In this document: one piece after another, positions 9,273-18,600 of the stretch | How positions within the stretch are numbered: the stretch's first letter is position 1 | How the letters are laid out: each line of letters starts with the position of its first letter | From: Dyella choica | GTDB lineage: Bacteria > Pseudomonadota > Gammaproteobacteria > Xanthomonadales > Rhodanobacteraceae | Reading direction: 5' to 3' | Assembly: GCF_003977665.1 (NCBI RefSeq) | Contig: NZ_RYYV01000006.1 | Coordinates: forward strand, 265,008-329,007 | DNA: 64,000 bases | Notes under the pieces: model-generated | Database searches by the model: none | Seen by the model: the letters and a program-made list of their open reading frames with translations, nothing else | Told to the model about the DNA's origin: nothing | Program-made: the position numbers and the translations under genes

Positions 9273-9583
9273 TGGCAGGCAGATGCTGAAATTACGCCTT
9301 GCCGTAGGGGGCAAAAAGGCGTATTGACTCAGGGAGAATTCAAGCGCAGCCTAGATGGCTAGGGGCTTCCTAGGTAGTGCAGGCAGCGCATGGATCTGTG
9401 CGGCCAATGTCACCTTTCATCATATGGGAACCGTTTGCGCGGGGCTGGTTTCATGCTCATTGTGCTCGCTTGTGGAGCATGCGCATCGCGATGCGATCGC
9501 TCTGATAAGCGATATTAACTACCTGCTTTCCGTTTTTTTCTCATGGGGTAGAACACCAAAATCCAACGATTGGGAGTCGTGCT
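9273..9583. other. Intergenic region between methyltransferase and oxidase genes
   Basis: These 311 bases hold a hairpin near the left end (separate entry), several small palindromes such as GCGATCGC, and the leader of the oxidase gene. A short open frame at 9355-9597 has no recognisable features and runs into the oxidase start, so it is not called. Base composition looks more AT-rich than the flanks towards 9500-9560. This region marks the boundary between flagellar and non-flagellar genes. Confidence 0.6.
9293..9323 (+). terminator. Stem-loop after the methyltransferase pair
   Basis: TACGCC-TTGCC pairs with GGCAA-AAA-GGCGTA around a GTAGGG loop. It lies 21 bases after the second methyltransferase stop. 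There is no U-tract, so it may be a weak terminator or an mRNA-stabilising hairpin. Confidence 0.5.
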
Positions 9584-11275
9584 ATGCGCTCGCTTAGTTG
9601 GTTGTGCTGCTGTTTGCTCTCCATGCTTTCAGTGCTGGTGATGGTTGGTCGCATCAGCGCCCAATCCTTGGATCATCCAGCCCCTGTTGCGCCGGTGGAA
9701 AATCCGTGCCCGCGTCCCGCGGCAGGCAGCGTAGTCGAAAGAGAGTCGGCGCTTTACGCCCGCAGCGGCGAATTGCGCGTTCGCTTTTCCTATCAGAGCC
9801 GAAGGGACGAAGCGGGGCGCGTTCTGTATTGCTTCATGACGCCGGACGGCAAGCAGAATCCGACGTTGCATCTGCGCCCAGGCGATCACCTGCTAATCAC
9901 CTTGACCAACAATCTGCCGGCAGGTTCGGGTGCCATGGCGATCAGCGGGCCGATCTGCGGTGCGGCCATCATGGACAGCAGCTCGGTCAATATTCACTTC
10001 CATGGCGGCAACATCTCGCCCACCTGCCACCAGGACGAAGTGATCAAGACGATGGTCAATTCGGGGCAAACGTTTCGGTACGACATGAAGATCCCCGCCA
10101 ACGAGCCTCCGGGACTGTACTGGTACCACACCCATATCCATGGCTTGTCGGAATCCATGCTCCAGGGTGGAGCGGCGGGGGCCATCGTGGTGGAGGGCAT
10201 CGAAAACGTGCAGCCCGTCGTGGCTGGACTGCGCCAGCGTGTTCTGGTGGTGCGCGATCAACTCGTGCCAGGCGCGCCCAGTCCGGGCGGAGATATCCCT
10301 TCCTGGGACGTATCGCTCAATTACGTACCGATTACCTCGCCCTCTGCCGAATCGCCGCACTTCGTGCCAGCCGTACTGTTGATGCAGGGGGGGGAGAAAC
10401 AGTTCTGGCGCGTTGCCAATGCCTCGGCGGACACCATCCTGGACCTGCGCTACTTATGGGATGGAAAAGCGCAGACCATGCAGCTGGTGGCGCGAGACGG
10501 CGTGCCGATCGATTCGCAGGATGGCAAGCGTACGGGCGAGTCGATCGGGCTCGGGCACATCTTGCTGCCCCCGGCGGCGCGGGCCGAATTCATCGTCGAG
10601 GCACCGCCGCAAGGCGTGAAGTTGGCGCAACTGGTTACGCAGAATATCGACACGGGGCCTTTGGGTGACAACGACCCCACGCGTCCCTTGGCAACGATAC
10701 GAACGGGGGATGCGTTCGCATTGCAAGCTGAGGCCGACGCTGCGGATCGCCTGCCGGCATTTAGCGGGGCGAGCACCGGTCAGCAGCGATTTGCCGGCTT
10801 GGCACAAGCCCCGTTGGCGAAGGTGCGGACCGTCTATTTCGATGAAATACAGCCCACGGCCTTCTTCATGGCGGTGGAGGGGCGGCCCAAGCACGTCTTC
10901 GACCCCAGCCTGCCGCCGGACATCGTGGCCAGGCAGGGCACGGTGGAGCAATGGGTGATTCAGAACCGCACTATGGAAAACCACGAGTTCCATATTCACC
11001 AGATCCATTTCCTGATCGAATCGCAGGACAACTTCGAAATCAACGGCTCCCCCCAGCCTCCCGGCATCGCCGGCCAATACCTGGATATGGTGCAAGTGCC
11101 GTACTGGGACGGCAATCCGCAACATCCGTATCCCAGTGTCAAAGTGCGTATGGATTTCCGTGGGCCGGACGTGGGTGATTTCGTCTTTCATTGCCACATC
11201 CTCCAGCACGAGGATTTGGGCATGATGAATATCATTCGTGTGGTGCCGCGCGGTTCGCCTGGCGAGGGGCGCTAG
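9584..11275 (+). CDS. Secreted multicopper oxidase
   Basis: The 563-residue product has an N-terminal signal peptide (about residues 1-27, hydrophobic core then ISAQS). All four copper-binding motifs are visible: HFHGG near residue 137, WYHTHIHG near 180, HEFHIHQIHF near 467 and HCHILQHEDLGMM near 536. The last gives the type-1 pattern HCH-x3-H-x4-M. It is therefore a complete three-domain enzyme of the laccase/CopA/CueO group that couples substrate oxidation to reduction of O2 in the periplasm. The substrate (metal, phenolic or other) is unknown. No Met-rich copper-resistance region was noticed, so copA is not assigned. Confidence 0.9.
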   Translation: MRSLSWLCCCLLSMLSVLVMVGRISAQSLDHPAPVAPVENPCPRPAAGSVVERESALYARSGELRVRFSYQSRRDEAGRVLYCFMTPDGKQNPTLHLRPGDHLLITLTNNLPAGSGAMAISGPICGAAIMDSSSVNIHFHGGNISPTCHQDEVIKTMVNSGQTFRYDMKIPANEPPGLYWYHTHIHGLSESMLQGGAAGAIVVEGIENVQPVVAGLRQRVLVVRDQLVPGAPSPGGDIPSWDVSLNYVPITSPSAESPHFVPAVLLMQGGEKQFWRVANASADTILDLRYLWDGKAQTMQLVARDGVPIDSQDGKRTGESIGLGHILLPPAARAEFIVEAPPQGVKLAQLVTQNIDTGPLGDNDPTRPLATIRTGDAFALQAEADAADRLPAFSGASTGQQRFAGLAQAPLAKVRTVYFDEIQPTAFFMAVEGRPKHVFDPSLPPDIVARQGTVEQWVIQNRTMENHEFHIHQIHFLIESQDNFEINGSPQPPGIAGQYLDMVQVPYWDGNPQHPYPSVKVRMDFRGPDVGDFVFHCHILQHEDLGMMNIIRVVPRGSPGEGR

Positions 11276-11313
11276 CCGGCGGCAGATGGCTCGGAATGTG
11301 CTGCTGCCGGGTT
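11276..11313. terminator. Terminator-like stem-loop between the convergent oxidase and lysR genes
   Basis: CCGGCGGCAG pairs with CTGCTGCCGG (one wobble) and is followed by GTTT. It separates the plus-strand oxidase from the minus-strand regulator. The tail is too short for a strong intrinsic terminator. Confidence 0.45.
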
Positions 11314-11322
11314 TACAGAGAG

Positions 11323-12201
11323 TCACTTGGCCTCGGCTAGATAGCTCCATAAGGCCCGGGCGACCGGGCCGACGGGGCGCCCGCGCAGCCTTGCTGCGAC
11401 GAGGTCGAGTTTCGAGCGCTTGAAATGGCGCCCTTCGAGCGAAATCAGCTTCCCTGTACGCAATTCCTTTTCCACCAGATGCAAGGGCATGTGTCCCCAA
11501 CCCATGCCCTGCACGATCAATGCCTGCTTGGTGTGTTGGTCGGCTACTGTCCAACTGGGTGCGTCCTTGATCACGAAGTAGTCGCGTCCGGGCTGTCGCG
11601 CCGTGTCGCGAATGATCACCTGCACGTAGGCACGCATCTGCCCGGGCGTCAGATCACGAGTGACAGCTTCGGCAAGGAAGCCGGGCGCGGTCACCGGCAG
11701 CAGGGTCACCGTGCCGAGGTCGACCCATTCGAAGCGCGCGTCGCTCTTGTCGATGTGATGAATGATCAGGTCGGCTTCCTCCGCCAACAGACGTTCCCAA
11801 GGGCCGCCGATCACCTCGAAATGCAAGTGCAAGCGGGTTTTTGGGTGAGCCTTGAAGAAGCGTTTCAGTCTGCGCAGTACTTCTTCCGTCGGCGTGAGGT
11901 CGCCAACTACCACGCGCAAGTCGGTTTCCTCGCCCTGGCTCAGCTGCAGCCCCAGGGTTTCCAGCGCAGCAGCCTCTCGCAGCACTGTGGCCGCCTGGCG
12001 GCGAAAAGCTTCTCCGGCCGGCGTGAGACCGACCCGGTATTGGCTGCGGTCGAGCAGGGCCACGCCAAGCCGCTGCTCCAGATTCTTCACCGCGGCATGG
12101 ACGGCAGGATGGGTGCGATGAAGCTTCTCGGCAGCAGCCTGGAAACTGCCTTCGGCGATGACGGCATCGAGGCAGGCCAGCTCGTGCAGGGAGAAAACCA
12201 T
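11323..12201 (-). CDS. LysR-family transcriptional regulator
   Basis: The 292-residue product has the LysR N-terminal winged helix (LACLDAVIAEGSFQAAAEKL, then HPAVHAAVKNLEQRLGVALL) and a periplasmic-binding-protein-like effector domain from about residue 90. The length is typical. It is divergent from the oxidoreductase gene with 96 bases between them, the usual LysR arrangement for regulating both itself and its neighbour. The effector is not identifiable. Confidence 0.93.
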   Translation of the reverse strand: MVFSLHELACLDAVIAEGSFQAAAEKLHRTHPAVHAAVKNLEQRLGVALLDRSQYRVGLTPAGEAFRRQAATVLREAAALETLGLQLSQGEETDLRVVVGDLTPTEEVLRRLKRFFKAHPKTRLHLHFEVIGGPWERLLAEEADLIIHHIDKSDARFEWVDLGTVTLLPVTAPGFLAEAVTRDLTPGQMRAYVQVIIRDTARQPGRDYFVIKDAPSWTVADQHTKQALIVQGMGWGHMPLHLVEKELRTGKLISLEGRHFKRSKLDLVAARLRGRPVGPVARALWSYLAEAK

Positions 12202-12297
12202 TGTCCGATCTCCTTACAGTGATTGGCTTGAATATTAAATTTCTTACGGAGGCTGCCAAGCCTAGCCTAAAACCTTCCAAGCAGAAGGAGGCATGGC

Positions 12298-13281
12298 ATG
12301 AAGGCGATCGTGCGGCAGCAATACGGCGGACCGGAGCAGCTTTTGCTCGAAGAGGTGCCTGACCCGGTAGCGGGTTCGGGTGAGGTGCTGGTTCGCGTCA
12401 GAGCGTTCGGTATCAACCGCGCGGAACAGTATCTCCGGCGCGGCTTATGGGGTGAAGTTGCGCCCATTTCGGGCATCGAATGCGTTGGTGAAGTGGTGCA
12501 TGACCCCAATGGTGGTTTGCTTGCCGCGCAGCGTGTATTTGCCTTGATGGGAGGCATGGGGCGAACGCGCAACGGTAGTTACGCCGAGCTCGTTGCCGTT
12601 CCCGCCCCCAATGTGGTGCCCATTCGCAGCACGCTCGATTGGGCCCAACTGGCGGCCATACCTGAGTCCTACGCAACAGCATGGAGCTGCCTGTTCGATA
12701 ACCTGTCGCTGACGCGTGGCGACGTGATACTGATTCGTGGCGCCACCTCCGCGCTGGGATTGGCTGCACTCGATCTCGCTCGCTACGCACAAGCCAAGGT
12801 TGTCGCCACTGTACGCACGGCCGAGGGCGCACCGGCTGCACGAAATCACGGTGCCGATGAAGTGCTGGTTGATGGCAGCGAGCTGGAGAATGGGCTGAAG
12901 CACATCGCCCCGCATGGCGTCGATGCCGTGCTTGATCTGATCGGCACGGCCACCCTGCTGGAATCCTTGCGCCTGACCAAACGGGGTGGACGAGTGTGCG
13001 TGGCAGGCTTTCTGGGCGGCCATGAACCGATCGCTGCCTTCGACCCTTTGTTGCATTTGCCCAGTGGCCGGCATCTCAGCTTCTTCGGCAGCGCTTTTGT
13101 GTATGGCACGCCGGAATACCCGCTGACCGACATTCCCTTCCAACGGATCGTCGATCTGGTCGAGGCGGGCACGTTGCGCGCGAAGCCGGCGCGATCGTTC
13201 GACCTGGAAGAAATCCAGCAAGCGCATCGGGTGCTGGATGAAGGAACGGCGGGCGGAAAGATGATCGTCCGCGTTCGCTGA
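12298..13281 (+). CDS. Zinc-independent quinone oxidoreductase-like MDR dehydrogenase
   Basis: The 327-residue product belongs to the medium-chain dehydrogenase superfamily. It has an N-terminal GroES-like fold (MKAIVRQQYGGPEQLLLEEV) and a Rossmann domain with VILIRGATSALGLAALDLAR near residues 145-165. The AxxAxG-type nucleotide motif (GATSALG) and lack of the structural Cys cluster suggest an NADPH quinone reductase or enoyl reductase rather than a zinc alcohol dehydrogenase. A strong AAGGAGG ribosome site lies upstream. It is probably controlled by the divergent LysR protein. Confidence 0.88.
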   Translation: MKAIVRQQYGGPEQLLLEEVPDPVAGSGEVLVRVRAFGINRAEQYLRRGLWGEVAPISGIECVGEVVHDPNGGLLAAQRVFALMGGMGRTRNGSYAELVAVPAPNVVPIRSTLDWAQLAAIPESYATAWSCLFDNLSLTRGDVILIRGATSALGLAALDLARYAQAKVVATVRTAEGAPAARNHGADEVLVDGSELENGLKHIAPHGVDAVLDLIGTATLLESLRLTKRGGRVCVAGFLGGHEPIAAFDPLLHLPSGRHLSFFGSAFVYGTPEYPLTDIPFQRIVDLVEAGTLRAKPARSFDLEEIQQAHRVLDEGTAGGKMIVRVR

Positions 13282-13311
13282 AACGTTGCATTCCCTACGG
13301 AGAACTCGCTC

Positions 13312-13614
13312 ATGAAACACTTTCTTTTGGAAGGCAGGCATCTCGTACCGTTCGAGGAGCTCGCCGAGCTGGTGCCCGCTCATCATGCGTTTCTGCAGAA
13401 GGGCTATGACCAAGGGTATTTCCTGTTTTCCGGTCCGCAGGTGCCGGCGCACGGCGGTTTCCTGGTGGCGCGAGCCGCATCACGCGAGGAACTGGACGCC
13501 TTGCTGGCGGATGAGCCCTTCGTCCAGGCGAACAAGATGCACTTCAGCCGCATCGTCGAATTCGATGCGGCGCAGTGCCAACCCGTCCTGCAGCAATGGT
13601 TCAACGTTGCGTAG
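13312..13614 (+). CDS. YciI-family protein
   Basis: This 100-residue single-domain protein has the YciI/ferredoxin-like fold pattern (MKHFLLEGRHLVPFE, then HHAFLQKGYDQGYFLFSGPQ and GGFLVARA). Family members include dehydrochlorinase-like enzymes and proteins of unknown role. It follows the oxidoreductase by 30 bases and is probably in the same transcript. Its TAG stop is formed by the first bases of a family B repeat (GTAGGCTGGG). Confidence 0.85.
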   Translation: MKHFLLEGRHLVPFEELAELVPAHHAFLQKGYDQGYFLFSGPQVPAHGGFLVARAASREELDALLADEPFVQANKMHFSRIVEFDAAQCQPVLQQWFNVA

Positions 13615-13678
13615 GCTGGGATGACAATCCCAGCATCAGTCGCCCGTAATGAGAGCTGGGATTGTCATCCCAGCCTAC
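13611..13678. repeat. Family B inverted repeat copy 1
   Basis: GTAGGCTGGGATGACAATCC at the left end is matched by its reverse complement at the right end (GATTGTCATCCCAGCCTAC), giving a long near-perfect stem with about 20 bases between arms. It sits between the convergent YciI and ATPase genes and supplies the YciI stop codon. Confidence 0.9.
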
Positions 13679-13694
13679 ATCGCCCGATGGACGC

Positions 13695-14861
13695 TTATCG
13701 CTCGGGCCAATACCAAGCCGGTTCATCCAGTTCTCGTTGCCCAATGATGCGAGTCTGGCTCAGCTCCTTTTCGAGCGAGATGCTATTGCAGGAAGGAAGG
13801 TCTTCGAGTGCAGCGATAAGCCGTGAAGCATGCGATATCACCCACACCTGGCTCTTCGCAGCAGCCTGCCCGATCAGGCGGGCCAGCGCTGGCAGAAGAT
13901 CGGGATGCAGGCTGGTTTCCGGCTCGTTCAGCACCATCAGGGACGGTGGTCGCGGAGTGTGCAGCGCGGCGATCCACAGTAGGTAGCGCAGTGTTCCATC
14001 CGACAGCTCGCTGGCGGAAAGTGGACGCAACAAGCCATGCTGACCGAAGCTCAGGCCGAAGCGGCCGTCGCGCACTTCTACTTCAACCGATGCGCCGGGG
14101 AAGGCGTCTTCGACGGCCTCGTTCAGCGCTTCCCGATCGCCGATCTCGCGGATGGTCTGCCAGGCTGCCGCGAGGTCTCCGCCATCATGACTTAGTACTG
14201 GGGTGCGTGTGCCCAGTTGCGCCAAGCGTGCCGGTGCGTCCCGGTCCGAGCGGAAATGGTCGTAGAAACGCCAGCCGCGTATCGCCTCGCGCATCGAAAG
14301 CACTTCCGGTGCGCGTTCGGGATCGGCCAGTTGTGTAAACATGCTTTCGAACGGGTTGAGATGCTTGGCCACGACGCGCCAGCCACGCCCTTCCTTGACC
14401 TTGGCCAGGGCGCCATGCCGGTCGACCAGCGCGTTCGATGAACGCAGGAAAGGTCCTGCCCAGATCGCCTCGCGCTTGATTTCCGGGTCGAGGCTGAATG
14501 CCGTAGGCGCATTGGAAGGTGCGGGGAGACCGAGGTCGATGGCATAGCCGTAGTCGTCGCCGGCAAAGCCAAGCCTGAGCGCAATCGGTTCCTGGCGCGG
14601 CCCGCCCTGCACCGGCACTTCGCCTTGCAACATCCGGCGCGAGATGCGTTCGGGGCCGGCCCACAGCGTTGAGGACAATCCGCCCTCTCGCGCCAGCGCG
14701 TTCACGACACCGCCATGTGCAGTTTCGGCAAGCAAGCGCAAGGCGCGGTAGAGATTCGACTTGCCGCTGCCGTTGGCGCCTGTGATCAGGTTCAATGGAC
14801 CCAGCGGGAGGGTGAGCGATCGCAGGGAACGGTAGTTGGCTATCGCCAGTGTTGTCAGCAT
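13695..14861 (-). CDS. AAA family ATPase, RecF/OLD-like
   Basis: The 388-residue product starts MLTTLAIANYRSLRSLTLPL and has a Walker A GANGSGKSN near residue 33. Near the C-terminus lies an ABC-type signature and Walker B region (LMVLNEPETSLHPDLLPALA), then a switch His (VWVISHASRL). This matches AAA_21/AAA_23 predicted ATPases related to RecF and OLD proteins, here without a TOPRIM nuclease. The ATG at 14861 is chosen because the motif spacing fits; the open frame upstream runs into a repeat. Its role is unknown. Such ATPases can be stand-alone or part of defence pairs, but no partner gene was seen. Confidence 0.85.
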   Translation of the reverse strand: MLTTLAIANYRSLRSLTLPLGPLNLITGANGSGKSNLYRALRLLAETAHGGVVNALAREGGLSSTLWAGPERISRRMLQGEVPVQGGPRQEPIALRLGFAGDDYGYAIDLGLPAPSNAPTAFSLDPEIKREAIWAGPFLRSSNALVDRHGALAKVKEGRGWRVVAKHLNPFESMFTQLADPERAPEVLSMREAIRGWRFYDHFRSDRDAPARLAQLGTRTPVLSHDGGDLAAAWQTIREIGDREALNEAVEDAFPGASVEVEVRDGRFGLSFGQHGLLRPLSASELSDGTLRYLLWIAALHTPRPPSLMVLNEPETSLHPDLLPALARLIGQAAAKSQVWVISHASRLIAALEDLPSCNSISLEKELSQTRIIGQRELDEPAWYWPER

Positions 14862-14928
14862 GCGCTTTTCGTCCAAGCAAGGCAGCCGGAACGCGAATGA
14901 GTACATGAAGCAGGTTGTCAGGGCAAGC

Positions 14929-15019
14929 GTAGGCTGGGGTGACAATCCCAGCATCGCGGCTTGCACGTATGCCAATGCTGGGATTGGCAACCCGGCCTAC
15001 GATTATCATCCCAGTCTAC
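14929..15019. repeat. Family B repeat copy 2, with an extra half-unit
   Basis: GTAGGCTGGGGTGACAATCC ... GCTGGGATTGGCAACC ... GGCCTAC forms the normal unit. It is followed by an additional partial arm (ATTATCATCCCAGTCTACG). It lies upstream of the minus-strand ATPase and before the YiaA/B gene. Confidence 0.85.
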
Positions 15020-15174
15020 GCATTGTTCCCTCTGCACTTACATCGCTATGATGACGCGGCCGATGCGAACGCGAAGCGGGGGCGCACGGCGCAAGCCATC
15101 GGATGTCTTGCGAGCCAGCGTGCCCTTTATTCCGGCAGGAGCAGCCGCGACTTTTTACTCAATGGAGATGAATC

Positions 15175-15570
15175 ATGCAGGGTTCCGTACAGAAGCCGTC
15201 CTTCGCCTTTGTTGCCGCGTCCTGGGTGGCCCTGTTGGCCGGGGTCGTGGCCTTTCTTGTCGGGCTTTGGCATGCCGACATGCAGCTGAATGAAAAGGGC
15301 TACTACTTTGCGGTGCTGATGTACGGGCTGTTCGCAGCCATTTCCGTGCAAAAGAGTGTGCGCGACCGCCTTGAGGGCATTCCCGTCACCGCGATCTACT
15401 ACGGCCTGGCCTGGGTCTCGACGCTGATCGCCATCGCTTTGCTAGTGATAGGACTCTACAACGCCACTCTGTCCGCCAGCGAGAAGGGCTTCTATGGCAT
15501 GGCTTACGCATTGAGCCTGTTTGCTGCCATTGCCGTGCAGAAGAACACTCGCGACAGCCAGTTCGCATGA
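15175..15570 (+). CDS. YiaA/YiaB-family inner membrane protein
   Basis: The 131-residue product has four hydrophobic helices arranged as an internal duplication. [20 protein letters not shown] with [20 protein letters not shown] in the first half is echoed by [20 protein letters not shown] with [20 protein letters not shown] in the second. This repeat pattern is characteristic of the YiaA/YiaB domain. Function is unknown. The ATG follows a moderately conserved purine-rich site (GGAGATGAATC). Confidence 0.88.
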   Translation: MQGSVQKPSFAFVAASWVALLAGVVAFLVGLWHADMQLNEKGYYFAVLMYGLFAAISVQKSVRDRLEGIPVTAIYYGLAWVSTLIAIALLVIGLYNATLSASEKGFYGMAYALSLFAAIAVQKNTRDSQFA

Positions 15571-15575
15571 ATGCC

Positions 15576-15603
15576 GTCGGCTGGGATTGGCATCCCAGCC
15601 GAC
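15576..15603. repeat. Family B short palindrome, copy 3
   Basis: GTCGGCTGGGATTGGCATCC followed by CAGCCGAC is a perfect hairpin, related to one arm of family B. It lies between the convergent yiaA/B-like and glycosyltransferase genes and could end transcription from both sides. Confidence 0.8.
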
Positions 15604-15633
15604 GAAGTGCTCCCCGCGCACGAAAGTGCGCGG

Positions 15634-18600
15634 TCAGTTCGGCAACCATGCATCCCGCCAAGCCACCAGCTTTTCGCCCTCCAGCATCCAGTCCTTGCGC
15701 ACTGCCTCGTGCAACGCATCGCCCGTCCTCGCCGTGGCATCCAGGTCGTCCAGGTGCATGCGGATCGCGTTGACCCAGTCCTTGTAGCGGTTCTTCACGC
15801 GTGTCACCGGCAGATCGCCTTGATAGGGGACGATGTCGGTGCAGATCACCGGGAAGCCGCAGGCGCCGTATTCGAGCAGGCGCAGGTTGCTCTTGCATTC
15901 GTTGAACGCGTTCTCTTCGAGCGGTGCCAGGGCGAGGTCCAGGTTCAGCGAGGCCAGCTTGCGCGGGTATTCCTCGATCGGCACGCCGGTGTGGAATTCG
16001 TGCACGTAAGGGCGCAGCTTGTCGGGGCACATGCCGAAGAACACCCATTCCACTTCGCCGGCCAGGTCGCGCACGACGTCGGCGATCAGTTCCAGGTCGC
16101 CGCGATGGCTGGAGCCGCCGCCCCAGCCGACGCGCGGTTTGCGGCCGACGCGCCGCTGTGCCTGCAGGCCACCCCACCAGTCCACCGGCAGGTGGTTCAG
16201 CACCACGCGGATGTCGGAGTGGAAGCCTTTGAATTCTTCCGCGAGTGAAGGGGTGGAGACGACGAAGCGGTCCATGGCCGATAGCGCGCGTCGCAGCGAC
16301 TTGACCACATCCTTGGGCATGATGCCGTGGAAGGCGCTCTTCACCGGGATCTGCTGGATCAGGTCGTCCAGCTCGAACACCTTGAAAGCCTTGGAGTAGT
16401 CACGATAGCTTTCCAGTAGCTTGATCTGGTGTTCGTGGATCTGCCGCTGCATCACCAGTGAGGTGGGCTGGAAGCGTTCCATCGCCACCGGGGTCAGATG
16501 GACGCCGGCGATGAGGCCCTCGATCATGCCTTCGCGCTGCATGGAGGCGAACGGCTGGCGAATGCGGTAGTGGCCGCAGCCGTGCTCGTCGGCGGCGACA
16601 CAGAACAGGCGCGGCCGGAGCGGGCTGGCGAAGGGTTGCCACGCCTTGCTGCGCATGGGGTCCAGTTCGAAGCCCGAGCCGTCGACGCTGAGGTTGGTGC
16701 TATAGGCGGGGTCGCGCGCAAGCAGCTTCAGCCACTTTCGGTACATCGCGCCTTGTTCGCCCTCGAAGCGTTTCTGCTTGGCCTCCTGGGCGGTCGTGTC
16801 GACCTTGGTCTGGCTGACGCTGCCCACGTGCATCAGGCGCGCATACGGCGTCCACACGGTCAGGTAGCCGGCTTGTTGCACTTTCAGGCATAGATCGACG
16901 TCGTTGTAGGAAACCTTGAAATCCAGCTCGTCCAACCCGCCAACCTCGTCGTAGACGGACTTGCGGATCATCAGGCACGCGGCTGTCACCGCGGTGTAGT
17001 TCTGATCCACGCGCAGACGATGCATGTAGCCGTCCGCCTCCATCGCCAGGCCGATGAAAGGATGGTCAGCAGGGCCGCGCAAGCCCAGCACCACACCACC
17101 GTGCTGAATGCGCCCATCGGGAAAATGCAGCTTGGCGCCTACGATACCGACCTCCGGACGCTGCGCATGATTGAGCAAGGCATCGATCCATTCGGCATGC
17201 AGTACGGCGGTGTCGTTGTTGAGCAGGATCAGGTATTCCCCCCGCGCCTGCGCTGCCGCGAAATTGTTGATGGCGGAATAATTGAACGGATGCGGATAGC
17301 GCAGTACGCGCAACTGCGCACTGTTGAGCCGTTCGATCCCGTCGAGATACGCGCAGGCTGCCGGCTCCGAGGTGTTGTTGTCGACGATCAGGAGCTCGTA
17401 GTTGAGGTAGCTGGTCCTGGACAGCAGGCTGTCGATCAGGCCGTTGAGCAGGGGCAACTGGTCCTTGGTCGGCACGATGATCGACACCAGCGGCTGCTGC
17501 GCGTGCTGGTACACCACACGGTTGAAACCGGGCAGGGCGCCGGCTTCCATGCGGTGCGGCACGCGAATGCGCGTCAAGTGTTGGGAGACGATCTCGGCGC
17601 TGTGCGCCTTGACCGTCTCCGACGCCAACCATTGGCCGTAAGGCAGTGCGGCACGGTGCATGACTTCGGCGATATGGCCGATGGACTGCAGTCCGTCCGT
17701 TTCGATCAGGCGGAACAGAAGGTCGTAGGGTGCCATGTCGCCATAGCGCGCCTGGAGATTGCCCAGTTCTATGCAGCACCGGCGCTGGAAGGCAAGCGCG
17801 CGGCCGGCATACGGATAGCTGCGCAGCAGGTCGAGATTGAAATCAGGCTTGAAGATCGGGTGCTCGAACGTGCCACGGCTATGGGCGTCTTCATCGAAAT
17901 AGACGGCGCGTAGATAGGGATCCGCCACCGCGCGCTCGGCCAGCAGCAGCAAGGCGGCAGGATGCAACAAGTCGCCTGCATGCAGCAGCTGGATCCAGTC
18001 TGCGTCGCCGGCAGTAATTTCTCCAGGCAGGCGTTGCATGGGATCGTCGCCGCTGATCACGCTCAGTTGGTAATGCGGGTAATGCTGGGCTTCCAGGCTG
18101 GCCTGGGTCGCCTGCACGGCTTCCACGTCATTGCCGTGGTCGATCACGATCACCTGCATGCGTGGTGCGCCATGCTTCTCGATACGGTGCATGGCCTGCG
18201 CCACGGCCATATTGCTGAGCTGCAACTGCTCCTGCCATTGCTTGTAGAGATCCGAAGGCGGCAACGATATCAGCCATTCCGGCAGGATCTTCAGATGGCG
18301 GTCGGTGCGGTTCCAGCAACCGTCTTCATGGGTTTCGCGCGCAAAGGCTTCATTAAGGTTGCGGCCATGTCCGATCCATTCCGCCGAGGCATCGATCTGC
18401 AAGCGCTTGCACAACCAGGTAACGCGTTCGGCCGGCGAGGCCAGGCCGAGCAGGTCTTCCAGCCCGGCTTCATAGGCGATCTGCCACAGACCCATGTAGA
18501 CTGGAATCTGCTTCTCCACGGGTTGCCGCGCGCGCCATTCGCCGCCTCGGAAGGCGAGGGTCTCGCCATCGGCTTGCAGATAGATGTGGGCAGGCAGCGC

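Noticed and set aside
9355..9597. 80-codon plus-strand frame before the oxidase
   Set aside because: No ribosome site, no recognisable motif, and it overlaps the oxidase start.
14862..14990. N-terminal extension of the ATPase
   Set aside because: The added 43 residues are partly translated from a family B repeat and fall before the conserved start MLTTLAIANYRS.
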